Positions 1-7,194 of a DNA stretch of 8,761 nt are shown here, piece by piece. The notes below the pieces were generated by a model, which saw only the letters and a list, made by a program, of their open reading frames with translations, was not told where the DNA came from and made no database searches. Positions within the stretch are counted from its first letter, which is position 1; every line of letters begins with the position of its first letter. A program made the translations under genes and the position numbers. The DNA comes from a methanogenic archaeon (GTDB lineage Archaea; Thermoplasmatota; Thermoplasmata; Methanomassiliicoccales; Methanomethylophilaceae): positions 1-8,761 of the forward strand of contig CADAGG010000088.1 of the NCBI GenBank assembly GCA_902787415.1. Reading direction: 5' to 3'.

Positions 1-1122
1 ATGGTCAACACCCACACCCACATCGCCATGACCGTGATGAAGGGAGTCGTCGACGACCTCCTCTTCCCCGACTTCCTCGACAAGACCTTCAAGATCGACG
101 CCGACCGTACCGATGCGGACCTCGCCCTCGGCACCAAGATCGGATGCATGGAGATGATGCTCTCCGGAACCACCACCTTCGTTGACTTCTATTACTCCGA
201 GGATGTCATCGCCAAAGCGACCCAGGAAGCGGGACTCAGGGGAGTCTGCTGCTGGTGCTGCCTCGACGAGGACAAGACCACCCAGAAGGGAAACCCCGTC
301 CAGAACTGCAAGAACTTCTACCAGAAGTTCAAGAACGAGAGGAAGATCGTCCCCGGAGTGTCCCTCCAGGGGGTCTACGTGTGCAACGAGGACACCTGCG
401 TGGAGGCCAAGGCCTTCTCCGATGAGGTGGAGTGCCCCATCACCATGCACCTGTCGGAGACCCGCGGAGAGGTCAACGAGCACAAGAAACAGACCGGCAA
501 GAGGCCCGCCGAGTGGCTGTACGACATCGGAGTCCTCGGACCCCGCATGATCACCGCCCACTCCGCGTGGCTCACCATGAGGGAGGTCAAGCTCATGGGA
601 GAGTCCGGCATGTCCGTCTCCTCCTGCCCCGTGTCCAACATGAAACTCGCCACCGGAGGCGTCGCACCCGTCCCCGAGTTCAACAAGTACGGGGTCAACG
701 TCTCCCTCGGAACCGACGGCAGCACCACCAACAACACCCTCGACATGATCGCCGAGATGAGGGCCCTCGGTCTCCTCCAGAAATCCAGCAGGTGGGACCC
801 CACCGTCACCCCTGCGCAGGAGCTCCTAGACATCGTCACCATCAACGGTGCGAAGGCCATCGGCATGCAGGACTCCCTCGGATCCATCGAGGCAGGCAAG
901 TTCGCCGACCTTGTGGTAATCGACGGAAAGGCCCCCAACATGAGGCCCCTCCTGCCCGAGAACATCATCGCCAACATGGCCTACTCCATGTGCAACGCGA
1001 ACGTCAAGACCGTGATGTGCCAGGGTGACCTCGTCGTCGAGAACAGGAACATCCTGACAATGGATAAGGACGCGCTTCTCGCACAGTCCGAGGACGCCTT
1101 CAGGACCCTGTGCCTGAGGTGA
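1..1122 (+). CDS. dadD: SAH/MTA/5'-deoxyadenosine deaminase (amidohydrolase), 5' end outside window
   Basis: Zinc-dependent amidohydrolase that deaminates the adenine ring of S-adenosylhomocysteine, methylthioadenosine or 5'-deoxyadenosine; in methanogens this recycles by-products of SAM-dependent and radical-SAM enzymes in the cytoplasm. Seen in the 373 residues present: the metal motif HTH (residues 5 and 7), the MHLSETRGE segment (H150, E153), the ITAHSAW segment (H187) and the LGTDGS segment (D239), followed by the usual C-terminal amidohydrolase pattern around AGKFADLVVIDG. The HTH motif normally lies about 55-60 residues into the protein, so the ATG at position 1 is an internal methionine (the family reads PG-x-VNTHTH) and the gene begins upstream of the window. 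The choice between SAH, MTA and 5'-deoxyadenosine as main substrate cannot be made from sequence alone. The 3' end overlaps the open frame of the convergent tetR-like gene. Confidence 0.9.
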   Translation: MVNTHTHIAMTVMKGVVDDLLFPDFLDKTFKIDADRTDADLALGTKIGCMEMMLSGTTTFVDFYYSEDVIAKATQEAGLRGVCCWCCLDEDKTTQKGNPVQNCKNFYQKFKNERKIVPGVSLQGVYVCNEDTCVEAKAFSDEVECPITMHLSETRGEVNEHKKQTGKRPAEWLYDIGVLGPRMITAHSAWLTMREVKLMGESGMSVSSCPVSNMKLATGGVAPVPEFNKYGVNVSLGTDGSTTNNTLDMIAEMRALGLLQKSSRWDPTVTPAQELLDIVTINGAKAIGMQDSLGSIEAGKFADLVVIDGKAPNMRPLLPENIIANMAYSMCNANVKTVMCQGDLVVENRNILTMDKDALLAQSEDAFRTLCLR

Positions 1123-1724
1123 GGAAAACCCTTCCCCCGGGATGTCCTCCCGGGGGTGGCGCCGGAGAAGGCGAGGTAGTCGTCGATCATCCGGTGCATC
1201 GAAGCACCGCACAGCCTCTCGACCACACCCATCATCTCGTCGGGATCGGCGGCCTCGTCGGAGCCGATGCATTCCTCGAACATCCCTGTGAAGAGATGAG
1301 TGAGGATGTCGGCGAGGGTGTCCCATTCCTTGGGATTGTCCCCTCTGCGGTGGTTCGCCAGGAAGTCCGGGACTATGTCCTTGCGCACATGGCTCTTCAC
1401 CGAGGCCAGGAGGGTCTGGCGGTACTTGGTCCCGTAGACCTCCTTGAAGAACTCGTCCCTCGCGTTCAGCGAGCGGAAGATGCGGTACGTCTCGCGCTTC
1501 CAGTAGGGAGCGCCGTCCGGGACGTCGGTAAAACCGTCACGGTCCTCGCGTACCATGTAGTCGATGATGCGATCCATCCCACCCAGATGGTGGTAATATA
1601 GGGTTTGCCTGCTGCAATTGCACCGCTTGGCGACACCAGATATGGTGAGTCTCTGAATGCCCTTTTCCCGCGCTTCTTGAATTACAGCGTTAATTATCCT
1701 TGAATTGTCCGCTGCAGGGAGCAT
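981..1724 (-). CDS. TetR-family transcriptional regulator
   Basis: Probable ligand-responsive DNA-binding repressor, dimeric and cytoplasmic. Seen: an N-terminal TetR-type helix-turn-helix, roughly residues 10-57, with the characteristic run ISGVAKRCNCSRQTLYYHH (about 28-46) followed by the helix-4 segment. The C-terminal ligand domain is helical and not recognisable as to ligand. The regulator-like part ends near residue 187; the frame continues for about 60 residues because no stop occurs. The last 47 residues (positions 981-1122) are read antisense to the amidohydrolase and look like shadow sequence rich in Arg and Ser. The ATG at 1724 is chosen because a TATA-like element lies 26-33 nt upstream and no Shine-Dalgarno sequence is visible, suggesting leaderless translation. 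It lies 61 nt after the ferredoxin-like gene on the same strand. Targets are unknown; its own promoter and the UvrA/MFS cluster are candidates. Confidence 0.8.
   Translation of the reverse strand: MLPAADNSRIINAVIQEAREKGIQRLTISGVAKRCNCSRQTLYYHHLGGMDRIIDYMVREDRDGFTDVPDGAPYWKRETYRIFRSLNARDEFFKEVYGTKYRQTLLASVKSHVRKDIVPDFLANHRRGDNPKEWDTLADILTHLFTGMFEECIGSDEAADPDEMMGVVERLCGASMHRMIDDYLAFSGATPGRTSRGKGFPHLRHRVLKASSDCARSASLSIVRMFLFSTTRSPWHITVLTFALHME
1134..1156. terminator. GC-rich hairpin between convergent genes
   Basis: A perfect 9-bp inverted repeat (CCCCCGGGA at 1134-1142, TCCCGGGGG at 1148-1156) with a 5-nt loop sits 11 nt after the amidohydrolase stop. Read on the minus strand it is followed within a few bases by TTTT, so it fits better as a terminator for the leftward tetR-like transcript; no T tract follows on the plus strand. 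It lies inside the tetR open frame (about residues 190-197), which is odd for a terminator. Archaeal termination relies mainly on T tracts, so the role is inferred. Confidence 0.45.
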
Positions 1725-1749
1725 CTGCTGTTAGAATTTCCTTGCGGAG

Positions 1750-1757
1750 TTTAAAAT
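1750..1757 (-). promoter_or_regulatory. TATA box of the tetR-like gene
   Basis: Minus strand reads ATTTTAAA, centred about 29 nt upstream of the ATG at 1724, the archaeal TATA spacing for a transcript that starts at or within a few bases of the start codon. It overlaps a small inverted repeat AAAATGCTTTT (1753-1763), a possible site for autoregulation, though short and AT-rich. Confidence 0.5.
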
Positions 1758-1785
1758 GCTTTTGGCGGGAGATGAGGGAAAACGG

Positions 1786-2487
1786 TCAGTTTCCCGTCAC
1801 TTTTCCGTCGGGATAGACCGTGAACACCCTGACCGGGATGTCCTTACCGCTCTTCTCTACCGCGGAGACCGCAGCATTGGCCAATCCCGAGCAGCAGGGG
1901 ACATCCATCCTGGTGACGGTGATGCTCCTGATCCTGTGCTGAGCGACGATGTCAGCTAGCTTCTTCCAGGATTCGGCGGGGTCGAGCTTGGGACACCCTA
2001 TGAGGACGATCCTTCCCTTGATGAAACGCTCGTGGAAGTTCCCGCAGGCGAAGGCGGAGCAGTCGGAGGCGAGGAGCAGGTCGCAGTCCTCCAGATAGGG
2101 GGCGGAGGCCGGGACCAGGCGCAGCTGGACGGGCCACTGGGACAGCTGTCCGGAGACATCCCCTGTCTGTGCGGAGTCATCGTGACGGATCCTGCGGGGC
2201 CCGGAACCCGAGCATCCCGCCAGGGGTATGGCGGGGGTTGCCATGGGGACGGGTTCGGGTTTCTTGGCCGAAGGGGGCTCCTCGAAGGGAACGGCCTCGC
2301 GCTTCTCGATGGAGATGGCATCCGCGGGACATGCGGGCAGGCACGCACCCAATCCGTCGCAGTAGGCGTCGCTGACCAGCACGGCCTTGCCGCCGATCAT
2401 CTGAATGGCTCCTTCGGCGCATGCCTCCGCGCACGCTCCGCATCCGGTGCACTTCTCGCTGTCGATCTTCACGATGTTCCTTATCAT
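1786..2487 (-). CDS. Ferredoxin-domain (4Fe-4S) protein with C-terminal Cys-rich domain, function unknown
   Basis: 233-residue cytoplasmic iron-sulfur protein. Residues 1-62 form a two-cluster ferredoxin fold: motif one is C13-x2-C16-x2-C19-x3-C23 followed by Ala rather than Pro, and motif two is C43-x5-C49-x3-C53-Pro, reading CDGLGAC, so the usual second cysteine is Leu46. After a proline-rich linker (about 66-90), residues 115-200 form a conserved-looking domain with QLSQWPVQLRLVP, a DLLLASDC segment, FHERF, an IGCPKLD loop (C165) and a PCCSG motif (C198, C199). I recall such proteins in anaerobic archaea and bacteria annotated only as 4Fe-4S binding proteins, with no known reaction. The extra cysteines may bind another cluster or metal. 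It has its own TATA box and is separated from the UvrA gene by a hairpin, so it is probably transcribed separately, perhaps together with the downstream tetR-like gene. Confidence 0.85.
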   Translation of the reverse strand: MIRNIVKIDSEKCTGCGACAEACAEGAIQMIGGKAVLVSDAYCDGLGACLPACPADAISIEKREAVPFEEPPSAKKPEPVPMATPAIPLAGCSGSGPRRIRHDDSAQTGDVSGQLSQWPVQLRLVPASAPYLEDCDLLLASDCSAFACGNFHERFIKGRIVLIGCPKLDPAESWKKLADIVAQHRIRSITVTRMDVPCCSGLANAAVSAVEKSGKDIPVRVFTVYPDGKVTGN

Positions 2488-2512
2488 AACGGCATCAGGA
2501 TTCCCGTGGAAG

Positions 2513-2520
2513 TGTATAAA
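2513..2520 (-). promoter_or_regulatory. TATA box of the ferredoxin-like gene
   Basis: Minus strand reads TTTATACA, centred about 29-30 nt upstream of the ATG at 2487. This predicts transcription starting within a few bases of the start codon, and no Shine-Dalgarno sequence is seen before the ATG, so the mRNA is probably leaderless or nearly so. A G-run and the hairpin at 2525-2544 lie immediately upstream. Confidence 0.6.
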
Positions 2521-2524
2521 GGGG

Positions 2525-2544
2525 CGGTTTCCCGGCGGAAACCG
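2525..2544. terminator. 8-bp perfect hairpin after the UvrA-like gene
   Basis: CGGTTTCC (2525-2532), loop CGGC, GGAAACCG (2537-2544): a perfect 8-bp stem that begins 2 nt after the UvrA stop codon at 2547-2549. Read on the minus strand it is followed by CCCC and then TTTATA, which lacks a strong T tract. It could end the four-gene transcript. Because it abuts the TATA box of the next gene it could equally be a protein-binding palindrome controlling that promoter. Confidence 0.45.
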
Positions 2545-2546
2545 TG

Positions 2547-4247
2547 TCAGAGATACCTGCCGGTCACGCTCTCGGGGCAGGCCTTCACTTCCTCCGGGGT
2601 GCCCGCGACGACGATCCTGCCGCCCAATTCCCCTCCCTGCGGGCCGAGGTCTATGACGTAGTCGGCGGAACGGATGACGTCGAGGTCATGTTCTATGACG
2701 ATGACCGTGGCGCCCTTCTCGATGAGATGCTGGAAAATGCCCATGAGGACCTGCACGTCGAGGGGGTGGAGTCCGATGGTGGGCTCGTCGAACACGAAGA
2801 CTGTATCGTTCTGTCCGCGGCCCATCTCGCTGGCGAGCTTGAGCCTCTGCGCCTCTCCGCCGGACAGTCCGGGGGTGGCCTCGCCGAGGGTGAGATAGCC
2901 GAGCCCCACGTCCTGGAGGACCTTCAGCCGGTTCCTCACAACGGGCAGGTCATCGCATAGTGCCAGAGCCTCGTTCACGCTGAGCTCCATGAGCTGCGGG
3001 AGGGATTGCACGGAGCCGTCCTTGCGGGCCCTGGTGAGGGTGAACGCCCTCTGGCAGTAGCGGGACCCTCCGCAGTCGGGACAGGGGATGTCCACGTCAG
3101 GGAGGAACTGCACGTCGAGGCTGATGGCGCCGGTACCGTCGCAGGTGGGGCAGCGGAGCGATCCCGTGTTGTATGACAGATCTCCTGCTTTGACGCCTGC
3201 CTCTTTTGCCTTCTGGGTCTTCGCAAAAACCTTACGGAGTTCATCATGGATGTTGGCGTAGGTGGCCACGGTGGAACGGATGTTGATCCCTATCGGTGTG
3301 GCATCGATGAGCTTCACGTGTTCGATGCCTTCCGCGGAGATGGACTTCACGTGCTGCGGCAGCGGCTTACCCTCGATGTTCGCCTCCAGGGCAGGTATCA
3401 GGCTGTCTAGGGCCATGGTGGTCTTTCCACTACCAGACATACCGGTAACGACCGTCAACCTCCCCTTGGGAATCTTCACGTCCAGCGGTTTGACGGTATG
3501 GATGCGGTCCGTCTTCATCTCGATGGTACCGAGTTCGAACATCTTCTCGGCCGGGGTGCGGGGACGCAGTCCGGGATTACCGTCCTCGAGGAAGGGACCT
3601 ATGATTGATTTCGGATTCTTCTCCAGGTCCTCCACTGTGCCTTCGGCTATGATGTTGCCCCCTTCTGCCCCGGCTTTGGGTCCGAGCTCTACCATCCAGT
3701 CGGAGCGGCGCAGGATCTGTGTATCGTGGTCGACCAATACGATCGAGTTGCCGTCGGAGACCAGGGCGTCCATCACCCCTATCAGACCTTCAATGTTGGA
3801 AGGGTGCAGGCCGATGGACGGCTCATCGAGAACGTAGAGCACGCCGGTGGTCCTGTTGCGCACGGACCTCGCCAGCTGGGTACGCTGCCTCTCCCCGGTG
3901 GAGAGAGTAGAGGTGGGGCGGTCGAGGGTCAGGTATCCGAGGCCCAGATCCATCAGGCGGGCCGCGGTGTCGTGGAAGGATTCGCAGATGTTCTCGGCCA
4001 TCTGCCTCATCTCTGCGGGAAGGGAATCCGGGACCCCCTTCACCCATTCCACCAGGTCGGAGAGGGTCATCTCGCAGACCTTATCGAGGGAGATCCCCCT
4101 GAGGAGGGGCTCCCTGGCCCTCTCGCACAGCCTGGAACCGTGACAGCAGGGGCAGGTGCTGCTCTTGAGGAACCTCTCCACCCTCTTCATGCCCTTCTCG
4201 TCCTTGACCTTGGCGAGGGCGTTCTCCACGGTGTATAGTCCATCTCC
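2547..4247 (-). CDS. uvrA: UvrA-like tandem ABC ATPase, C-terminal part after frameshift
   Basis: The 566 residues downstream of the frameshift complete a UvrA-type ATPase begun at 5008. In order: C-x2-C zinc-type pair (CPCC, residues 32-35), first ABC signature LSTGERQR (115-122; Thr replaces the usual Gly), Walker [10 protein letters not shown] (136-144) and H173; then second Walker A GMSGSGKT (269-276), zinc finger C366/C369 and C389/C392 around FLPDVDIPC, second signature LSGGEAQR (461-468), Walker B VFVFDEPT (483-490) and H520. All catalytic motifs are intact, which argues against old decay. The reading frame stays open upstream to an ATG at 4583, but that stretch is out of frame with the real coding sequence. 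There is no good start of its own near the break. Cut and pasted with the N-terminal part, the protein would be about 820 residues, shorter than typical UvrA (about 940). Confidence 0.85.
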   Translation of the reverse strand, partial: GDGLYTVENALAKVKDEKGMKRVERFLKSSTCPCCHGSRLCERAREPLLRGISLDKVCEMTLSDLVEWVKGVPDSLPAEMRQMAENICESFHDTAARLMDLGLGYLTLDRPTSTLSTGERQRTQLARSVRNRTTGVLYVLDEPSIGLHPSNIEGLIGVMDALVSDGNSIVLVDHDTQILRRSDWMVELGPKAGAEGGNIIAEGTVEDLEKNPKSIIGPFLEDGNPGLRPRTPAEKMFELGTIEMKTDRIHTVKPLDVKIPKGRLTVVTGMSGSGKTTMALDSLIPALEANIEGKPLPQHVKSISAEGIEHVKLIDATPIGINIRSTVATYANIHDELRKVFAKTQKAKEAGVKAGDLSYNTGSLRCPTCDGTGAISLDVQFLPDVDIPCPDCGGSRYCQRAFTLTRARKDGSVQSLPQLMELSVNEALALCDDLPVVRNRLKVLQDVGLGYLTLGEATPGLSGGEAQRLKLASEMGRGQNDTVFVFDEPTIGLHPLDVQVLMGIFQHLIEKGATVIVIEHDLDVIRSADYVIDLGPQGGELGGRIVVAGTPEEVKACPESVTGRYL

Positions 4248-5008
4248 CCCGCGTTGCCGGTCTTCTCGTTGTAGTAGAGTAGGTGTTTCTTCTCGGCCGG
4301 AGCGTGGAATACTATCCACCTCTCCTTCTCGGTGAGGTCCCTGAACGGGACGTCGGTGCGGACGCCCATGTCCCTCGCTATGTCCTTCATCAGGGACCAC
4401 ATGAGGGTCTGCCACGGGGCCACCGCGCCTTCGTCGATGGTCTTGCTCTCGTCGGGGACCAGGGTGGTCTCGTCGACCTCCTGCACCATGCCGGTGCCGT
4501 TGCATTCCCTGCAGGCGCCGGTGCTGTTGAACGCCAGTTCCTCCGCGCTCGGAGGCATGACGTCGGCCCCGCATACCGGGCATTTGATGTCGATCATGGC
4601 GGCGAAGTTGATGCTCGGCTCCAGGTAGTGGCCGTTGGGGCAGCGGTGGTTGGCGAGCCTCGAGAACATCAGCCTGATGCTGTTGAGAAGCTCGGTGGAA
4701 GTGCCGAAGGTGCTCCTGATCCCGGGCACGCCGGGACGCTGGTGAAGGGCGAGGGCGGCCGGCACGTAGCGGACGTCATCGACCTCGGAACGCGATGCCT
4801 GGGTCATGCGTCTGCGGGTGTAGGTGGAGAGGGCTTCGAGATAGCGTCTGGAGCCTTCCGAATAGAGTGTGCCGAGGGCGAGGGAGGACTTTCCGGAACC
4901 GGATACTCCGGCGATCCCCACGACCTTGTTGAGAGGTATGTCCACGTCGATGTCCTTGAGATTGTGGATCCTTGCGCCGCGCACTTCGATGTGGTCCGGC
5001 ACCTTCAT
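4187..5008 (-). CDS. uvrA: UvrA-like tandem ABC ATPase, N-terminal part before frameshift
   Basis: Begins a UvrA-family DNA-binding ATPase. Seen: [18 protein letters not shown] start typical of UvrA, first Walker A GVSGSGKS (34-41), [17 protein letters not shown] (50-66), the Q-loop/[13 protein letters not shown] region (98-109), cysteines C123, C143, C146 and the zinc-finger half CRECNGTG (C166, C169). Only about 40 residues separate C123 from the FNSTGAC segment; canonical UvrA has the roughly 100-residue UvrB-binding domain here, so this domain is missing, as in UvrA2/DrrC-type paralogues. Homology ends near residue 257; the last residues before the stop at 4187 are out of frame. The ATG overlaps the stop of the TIM-barrel gene (ATGA, 5005-5008), implying translational coupling. 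Whether the gene is truly broken depends on the base count at 4231-4250. Confidence 0.85.
   Translation of the reverse strand: MKVPDHIEVRGARIHNLKDIDVDIPLNKVVGIAGVSGSGKSSLALGTLYSEGSRRYLEALSTYTRRRMTQASRSEVDDVRYVPAALALHQRPGVPGIRSTFGTSTELLNSIRLMFSRLANHRCPNGHYLEPSINFAAMIDIKCPVCGADVMPPSAEELAFNSTGACRECNGTGMVQEVDETTLVPDESKTIDEGAVAPWQTLMWSLMKDIARDMGVRTDVPFRDLTEKERWIVFHAPAEKKHLLYYNEKTGNAGEMDYTPWRTPSPRSRTRRA
4231..4250 (-). other. Frameshift site in the UvrA-like gene
   Basis: The UvrA-like coding sequence passes from one frame to another here. Total span 5008-2547 is 2462 nt, that is 3n+2, so one added base or two removed bases restores a single frame. The window contains C5 at 4246-4250 (G5 in the coding strand) and a GTGT repeat at 4231-4234. 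One more G would give ...[14 protein letters not shown]; loss of one AC unit in the coding strand would give ...AGEMDYTVENAL. Both are plausible protein sequences, so the exact lesion cannot be fixed. No stop codon interrupts either frame around the break. Confidence 0.8.
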
Positions 5009-5961
5009 GGGAACAGGCCCCTCTGCGTGCGGTGCTGCTTGATCTGACCCTCGGATGTGATGGAACCCATCTCGTGGATGAGGAAGTCAGGCGAGATCCT
5101 TGCGACGAAGTCCTTCACGTGAGGGTCGGTGAACGGTCTGTGAGCGTCCATGGTACCGATGTGGTGATGTGCGAAAACGATGCGTTCGTCGGGAGTCATC
5201 TTCGACGTGTCCGGCGCTTTGAAGTTGCGTATGTATTCCGCGGATGTGTTCACATGCAGGTGCATGTTGGTAATCCTGTCCAGGAGGTCGGAGGAGTACC
5301 TGTCGGCGCAGGAGTTCAGCATCTCCAGTGCCTCCGCCTCGGAATCCGCGCTGCCATTCAAGACCAGCAGGTGACCGGTGTCCAGGCAGATGCCCCAGTC
5401 ATCGAATTCAAGGTTGTTCTCGAGGATGTCGAGACCTCTGTCGTCCTGGAGCATGAGTCCGGGGCACCAGGTGTTCTCGAACACCAGTCTGAGCGGGGGT
5501 CTGCCTCCGGGGAACGTCTTGCAGGCCTCGTTCAGCATCTCGCACATGGCCCTCAGGACGGAATCCCCGTCGTCGGTGAATACCGTCCCGGTGATCTCGT
5601 TGAAGTTGCCCGAGGATGCGTGGAACACGCCGTAGGCGGGCTTCATGTCGCCCACACATCTCATCATGAGGCGGACGTTCTCCACGATCTCGTCCCTGTC
5701 CTCTCCGTAGGAGTTCCATCTGGCGAAGTCCTCCCAGGAGCCCTTCAGGACCTCCCTCCTTCCAGTGAACGGGCCGTACCAGTCGGTGGCGTACGGGAGA
5801 TGGACACCTATCATACCCTCTGACATCGATGCCGGGACAGGGTCGTATCCGGTGAGGATCTCCAGTCCGTCTGTGCGGTTGGCGGGATCCTTCACGAAAG
5901 CCCTGGCGGCCTCGAGCTCCTCGGGCTTATGGAAAACGGAGATGTTGAACAGGTGCTTCAG
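5005..5961 (-). CDS. Xylose-isomerase-like TIM-barrel protein (sugar phosphate isomerase/epimerase superfamily)
   Basis: Probable metal-dependent isomerase, epimerase or related TIM-barrel enzyme; the substrate is not known. Numbered from the CTG at 5961 (318 residues), the fold shows strand one LFNISVF (4-10), GLEILTG (32-38), [11 protein letters not shown] (52-62), GVFHASSG (111-118), LRLVFENTW (157-165, E162), CLDTGHL (192-198, D194 and H197), NMHLHVN (232-238), [15 protein letters not shown] (263-277) and LIHEMGS (294-300, E297), which supply the usual metal and base ligands. The start is unresolved: there is no ATG, GTG or TTG between the MFS stop and the first strand. CTG at 5961 or 5952 and ATA at 5991 (9 nt after GAGGGG) are candidates. 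The first in-frame ATG downstream (5826) would remove strand one; the upstream ATG (6132) would give an unrelated extension overlapping the MFS gene by 128 nt. The stop overlaps the UvrA start (ATGA). Confidence 0.75.
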   Translation of the reverse strand: MKHLFNISVFHKPEELEAARAFVKDPANRTDGLEILTGYDPVPASMSEGMIGVHLPYATDWYGPFTGRREVLKGSWEDFARWNSYGEDRDEIVENVRLMMRCVGDMKPAYGVFHASSGNFNEITGTVFTDDGDSVLRAMCEMLNEACKTFPGGRPPLRLVFENTWCPGLMLQDDRGLDILENNLEFDDWGICLDTGHLLVLNGSADSEAEALEMLNSCADRYSSDLLDRITNMHLHVNTSAEYIRNFKAPDTSKMTPDERIVFAHHHIGTMDAHRPFTDPHVKDFVARISPDFLIHEMGSITSEGQIKQHRTQRGLFP

Positions 5962-6004
5962 GGTATCGTTAAAGAATCGGCGTACTGCTATTAACGAATA
6001 CCCC

Positions 6005-7189
6005 TCACGCGACTGAATCCGTGCGCCTGCGGACCAGCCCGGAGCAGAACAGGAGATACACGGCGAGCGATGCGAGACCCACTGCAGCCATCGCGGTGTA
6101 GCATCCCGAGTATCCCAGGGATTCCGAGGCATATCCGTAGGCGACCGGACCGATGATGTACGAGAGGTCGATGAAAACCTGCACCACGGCCAAAGCCATC
6201 CCCTGATCCCGGATGTCCAGCCCCTCCACGGCCATGACGTTGCCGGCGGAACCGAGGGCCGCCAGCGCCAGGCCTATCACGAAGGCCGACACCAGGAGGG
6301 CCTCTCCGAAGGGGGCCGCACCCAGGAGCAGCATGCCTGCCGCGTAGAGGGCCATCAGAGGTATCAGGACGGGGTCCGGACCAACGGTGTCGAACTTCCC
6401 CATGATCCCGATCCTGCTGACCACGGTGGCCGCCGACAGGACCACGAAGAAAACCGCGGTGTAGGTCTCCATGCCCAGTTCGATGCCGTAGGGGGCGATG
6501 AACGTGAGCACCCCGGAGTATGAAACAAGGAAGATCAGCATCACTGCAGAGATGGGCAGGGTCTTCCGGACGATGGGCAGATATCCTGATGTCTGGGTCT
6601 TGCGTATCTGTCCTCTCTCCGCATCCTTTCCGAGGAACAGCGCGCATGCCGCGGAGGCGGCCGATGACGCCAGTCCCAGCAGGAAGATCTCGCGGAAGAG
6701 GCCGGTGTTCACCAGGTGGATGCTCAGCAGAGGGCCCACGGCGCTGGCGAGGCTGTAGCTCAATGTGAAGAACCCAAGCCCCTTGCCGCGGACGCTGGGG
6801 GAGAGGTCGGCCGTGACCCGGGCGAAGACAGCAAGCTCTGCCACACCGTAGGTGAATCCGTGCACCAGGCCGATGGCGCACAGTGCGGGCACATTCTCGG
6901 TCAGGAGGTAGAGCGCGGATACCGCGGTGCCCCCGGCCATGGATAGGAAGCACAGCCTGTTGGGGCCGAACCGCCATACGCATCCGCCCAGGAGGAGACG
7001 GCCCGCGATATCCCCCACGATGAAGATGCCTGCCACGAATCCGGCCATCGTGGCATCGGTGCCGAGGACGGTAATGGAGTACGACGGGATGGAGCTGAAG
7101 TGGGCGAAGAACACGACCGTCATGAAGAAGCACGAGGCCGCCGCCAGTACGAAACGGCCCGTGACGATCCTGTTCCCGCCCGTGCTCAT
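6005..7189 (-). CDS. Major facilitator superfamily transporter
   Basis: A 394-residue inner-membrane carrier with about 12 hydrophobic segments in two halves. The first segment is near residues 11-30; a motif-A-like loop GDIAGRLLLGG...WRFGPNRL lies at 59-79, and a PSVRGKGLGFF loop at 131-141 resembles the conserved MFS P-x-x-RG segment. A charged cytoplasmic linker (about 188-205, GKDAERGQIRKTQ) divides the halves; the length is that of a normal 12-TM MFS protein. The substrate, and whether it imports or exports, cannot be read from sequence. The ATG at 7189 lies 5 nt after the stop of the methyltransferase gene, so co-transcription is very likely. The open frame extends upstream to 8098, but that part is antisense-like shadow of the methyltransferase and shows no transporter features. 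Its end is followed directly by the TIM-barrel gene. Confidence 0.88.
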   Translation of the reverse strand: MSTGGNRIVTGRFVLAAASCFFMTVVFFAHFSSIPSYSITVLGTDATMAGFVAGIFIVGDIAGRLLLGGCVWRFGPNRLCFLSMAGGTAVSALYLLTENVPALCAIGLVHGFTYGVAELAVFARVTADLSPSVRGKGLGFFTLSYSLASAVGPLLSIHLVNTGLFREIFLLGLASSAASAACALFLGKDAERGQIRKTQTSGYLPIVRKTLPISAVMLIFLVSYSGVLTFIAPYGIELGMETYTAVFFVVLSAATVVSRIGIMGKFDTVGPDPVLIPLMALYAAGMLLLGAAPFGEALLVSAFVIGLALAALGSAGNVMAVEGLDIRDQGMALAVVQVFIDLSYIIGPVAYGYASESLGYSGCYTAMAAVGLASLAVYLLFCSGLVRRRTDSVA

Positions 7190-7194
7190 CGGAA

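Noticed and set aside
375..977. Minus-strand open frame of 200 codons
   Set aside because: Fully antisense to the amidohydrolase, whose catalytic residues are all present.
2032..2661. Plus-strand open frame of 209 codons
   Set aside because: Spans the ferredoxin-like gene, its promoter and the UvrA end in antisense; no recognisable protein features.
4248..4583. Long minus-strand open frame upstream of the C-terminal UvrA part, beginning with an ATG at 4583
   Set aside because: It is out of frame with the N-terminal UvrA coding sequence, which covers the same bases and carries real motifs; its sequence is low-complexity and rich in Arg, Gly and His.
4283..5047. Plus-strand open frame of 254 codons
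   Set aside because: Antisense to the UvrA N-terminal part, which has clear Walker and zinc motifs.
4972..5823. Plus-strand open frame of 283 codons
   Set aside because: Lies opposite the TIM-barrel gene; Val/Gly/His-rich shadow typical of GC-rich coding DNA, with no domain features.
5962..6132. ATG at 6132 as start of the TIM-barrel protein
   Set aside because: The extra N-terminal residues overlap the MFS coding end by 128 nt and look like shadow sequence (Trp, Arg and Ser rich) with no match to the fold.
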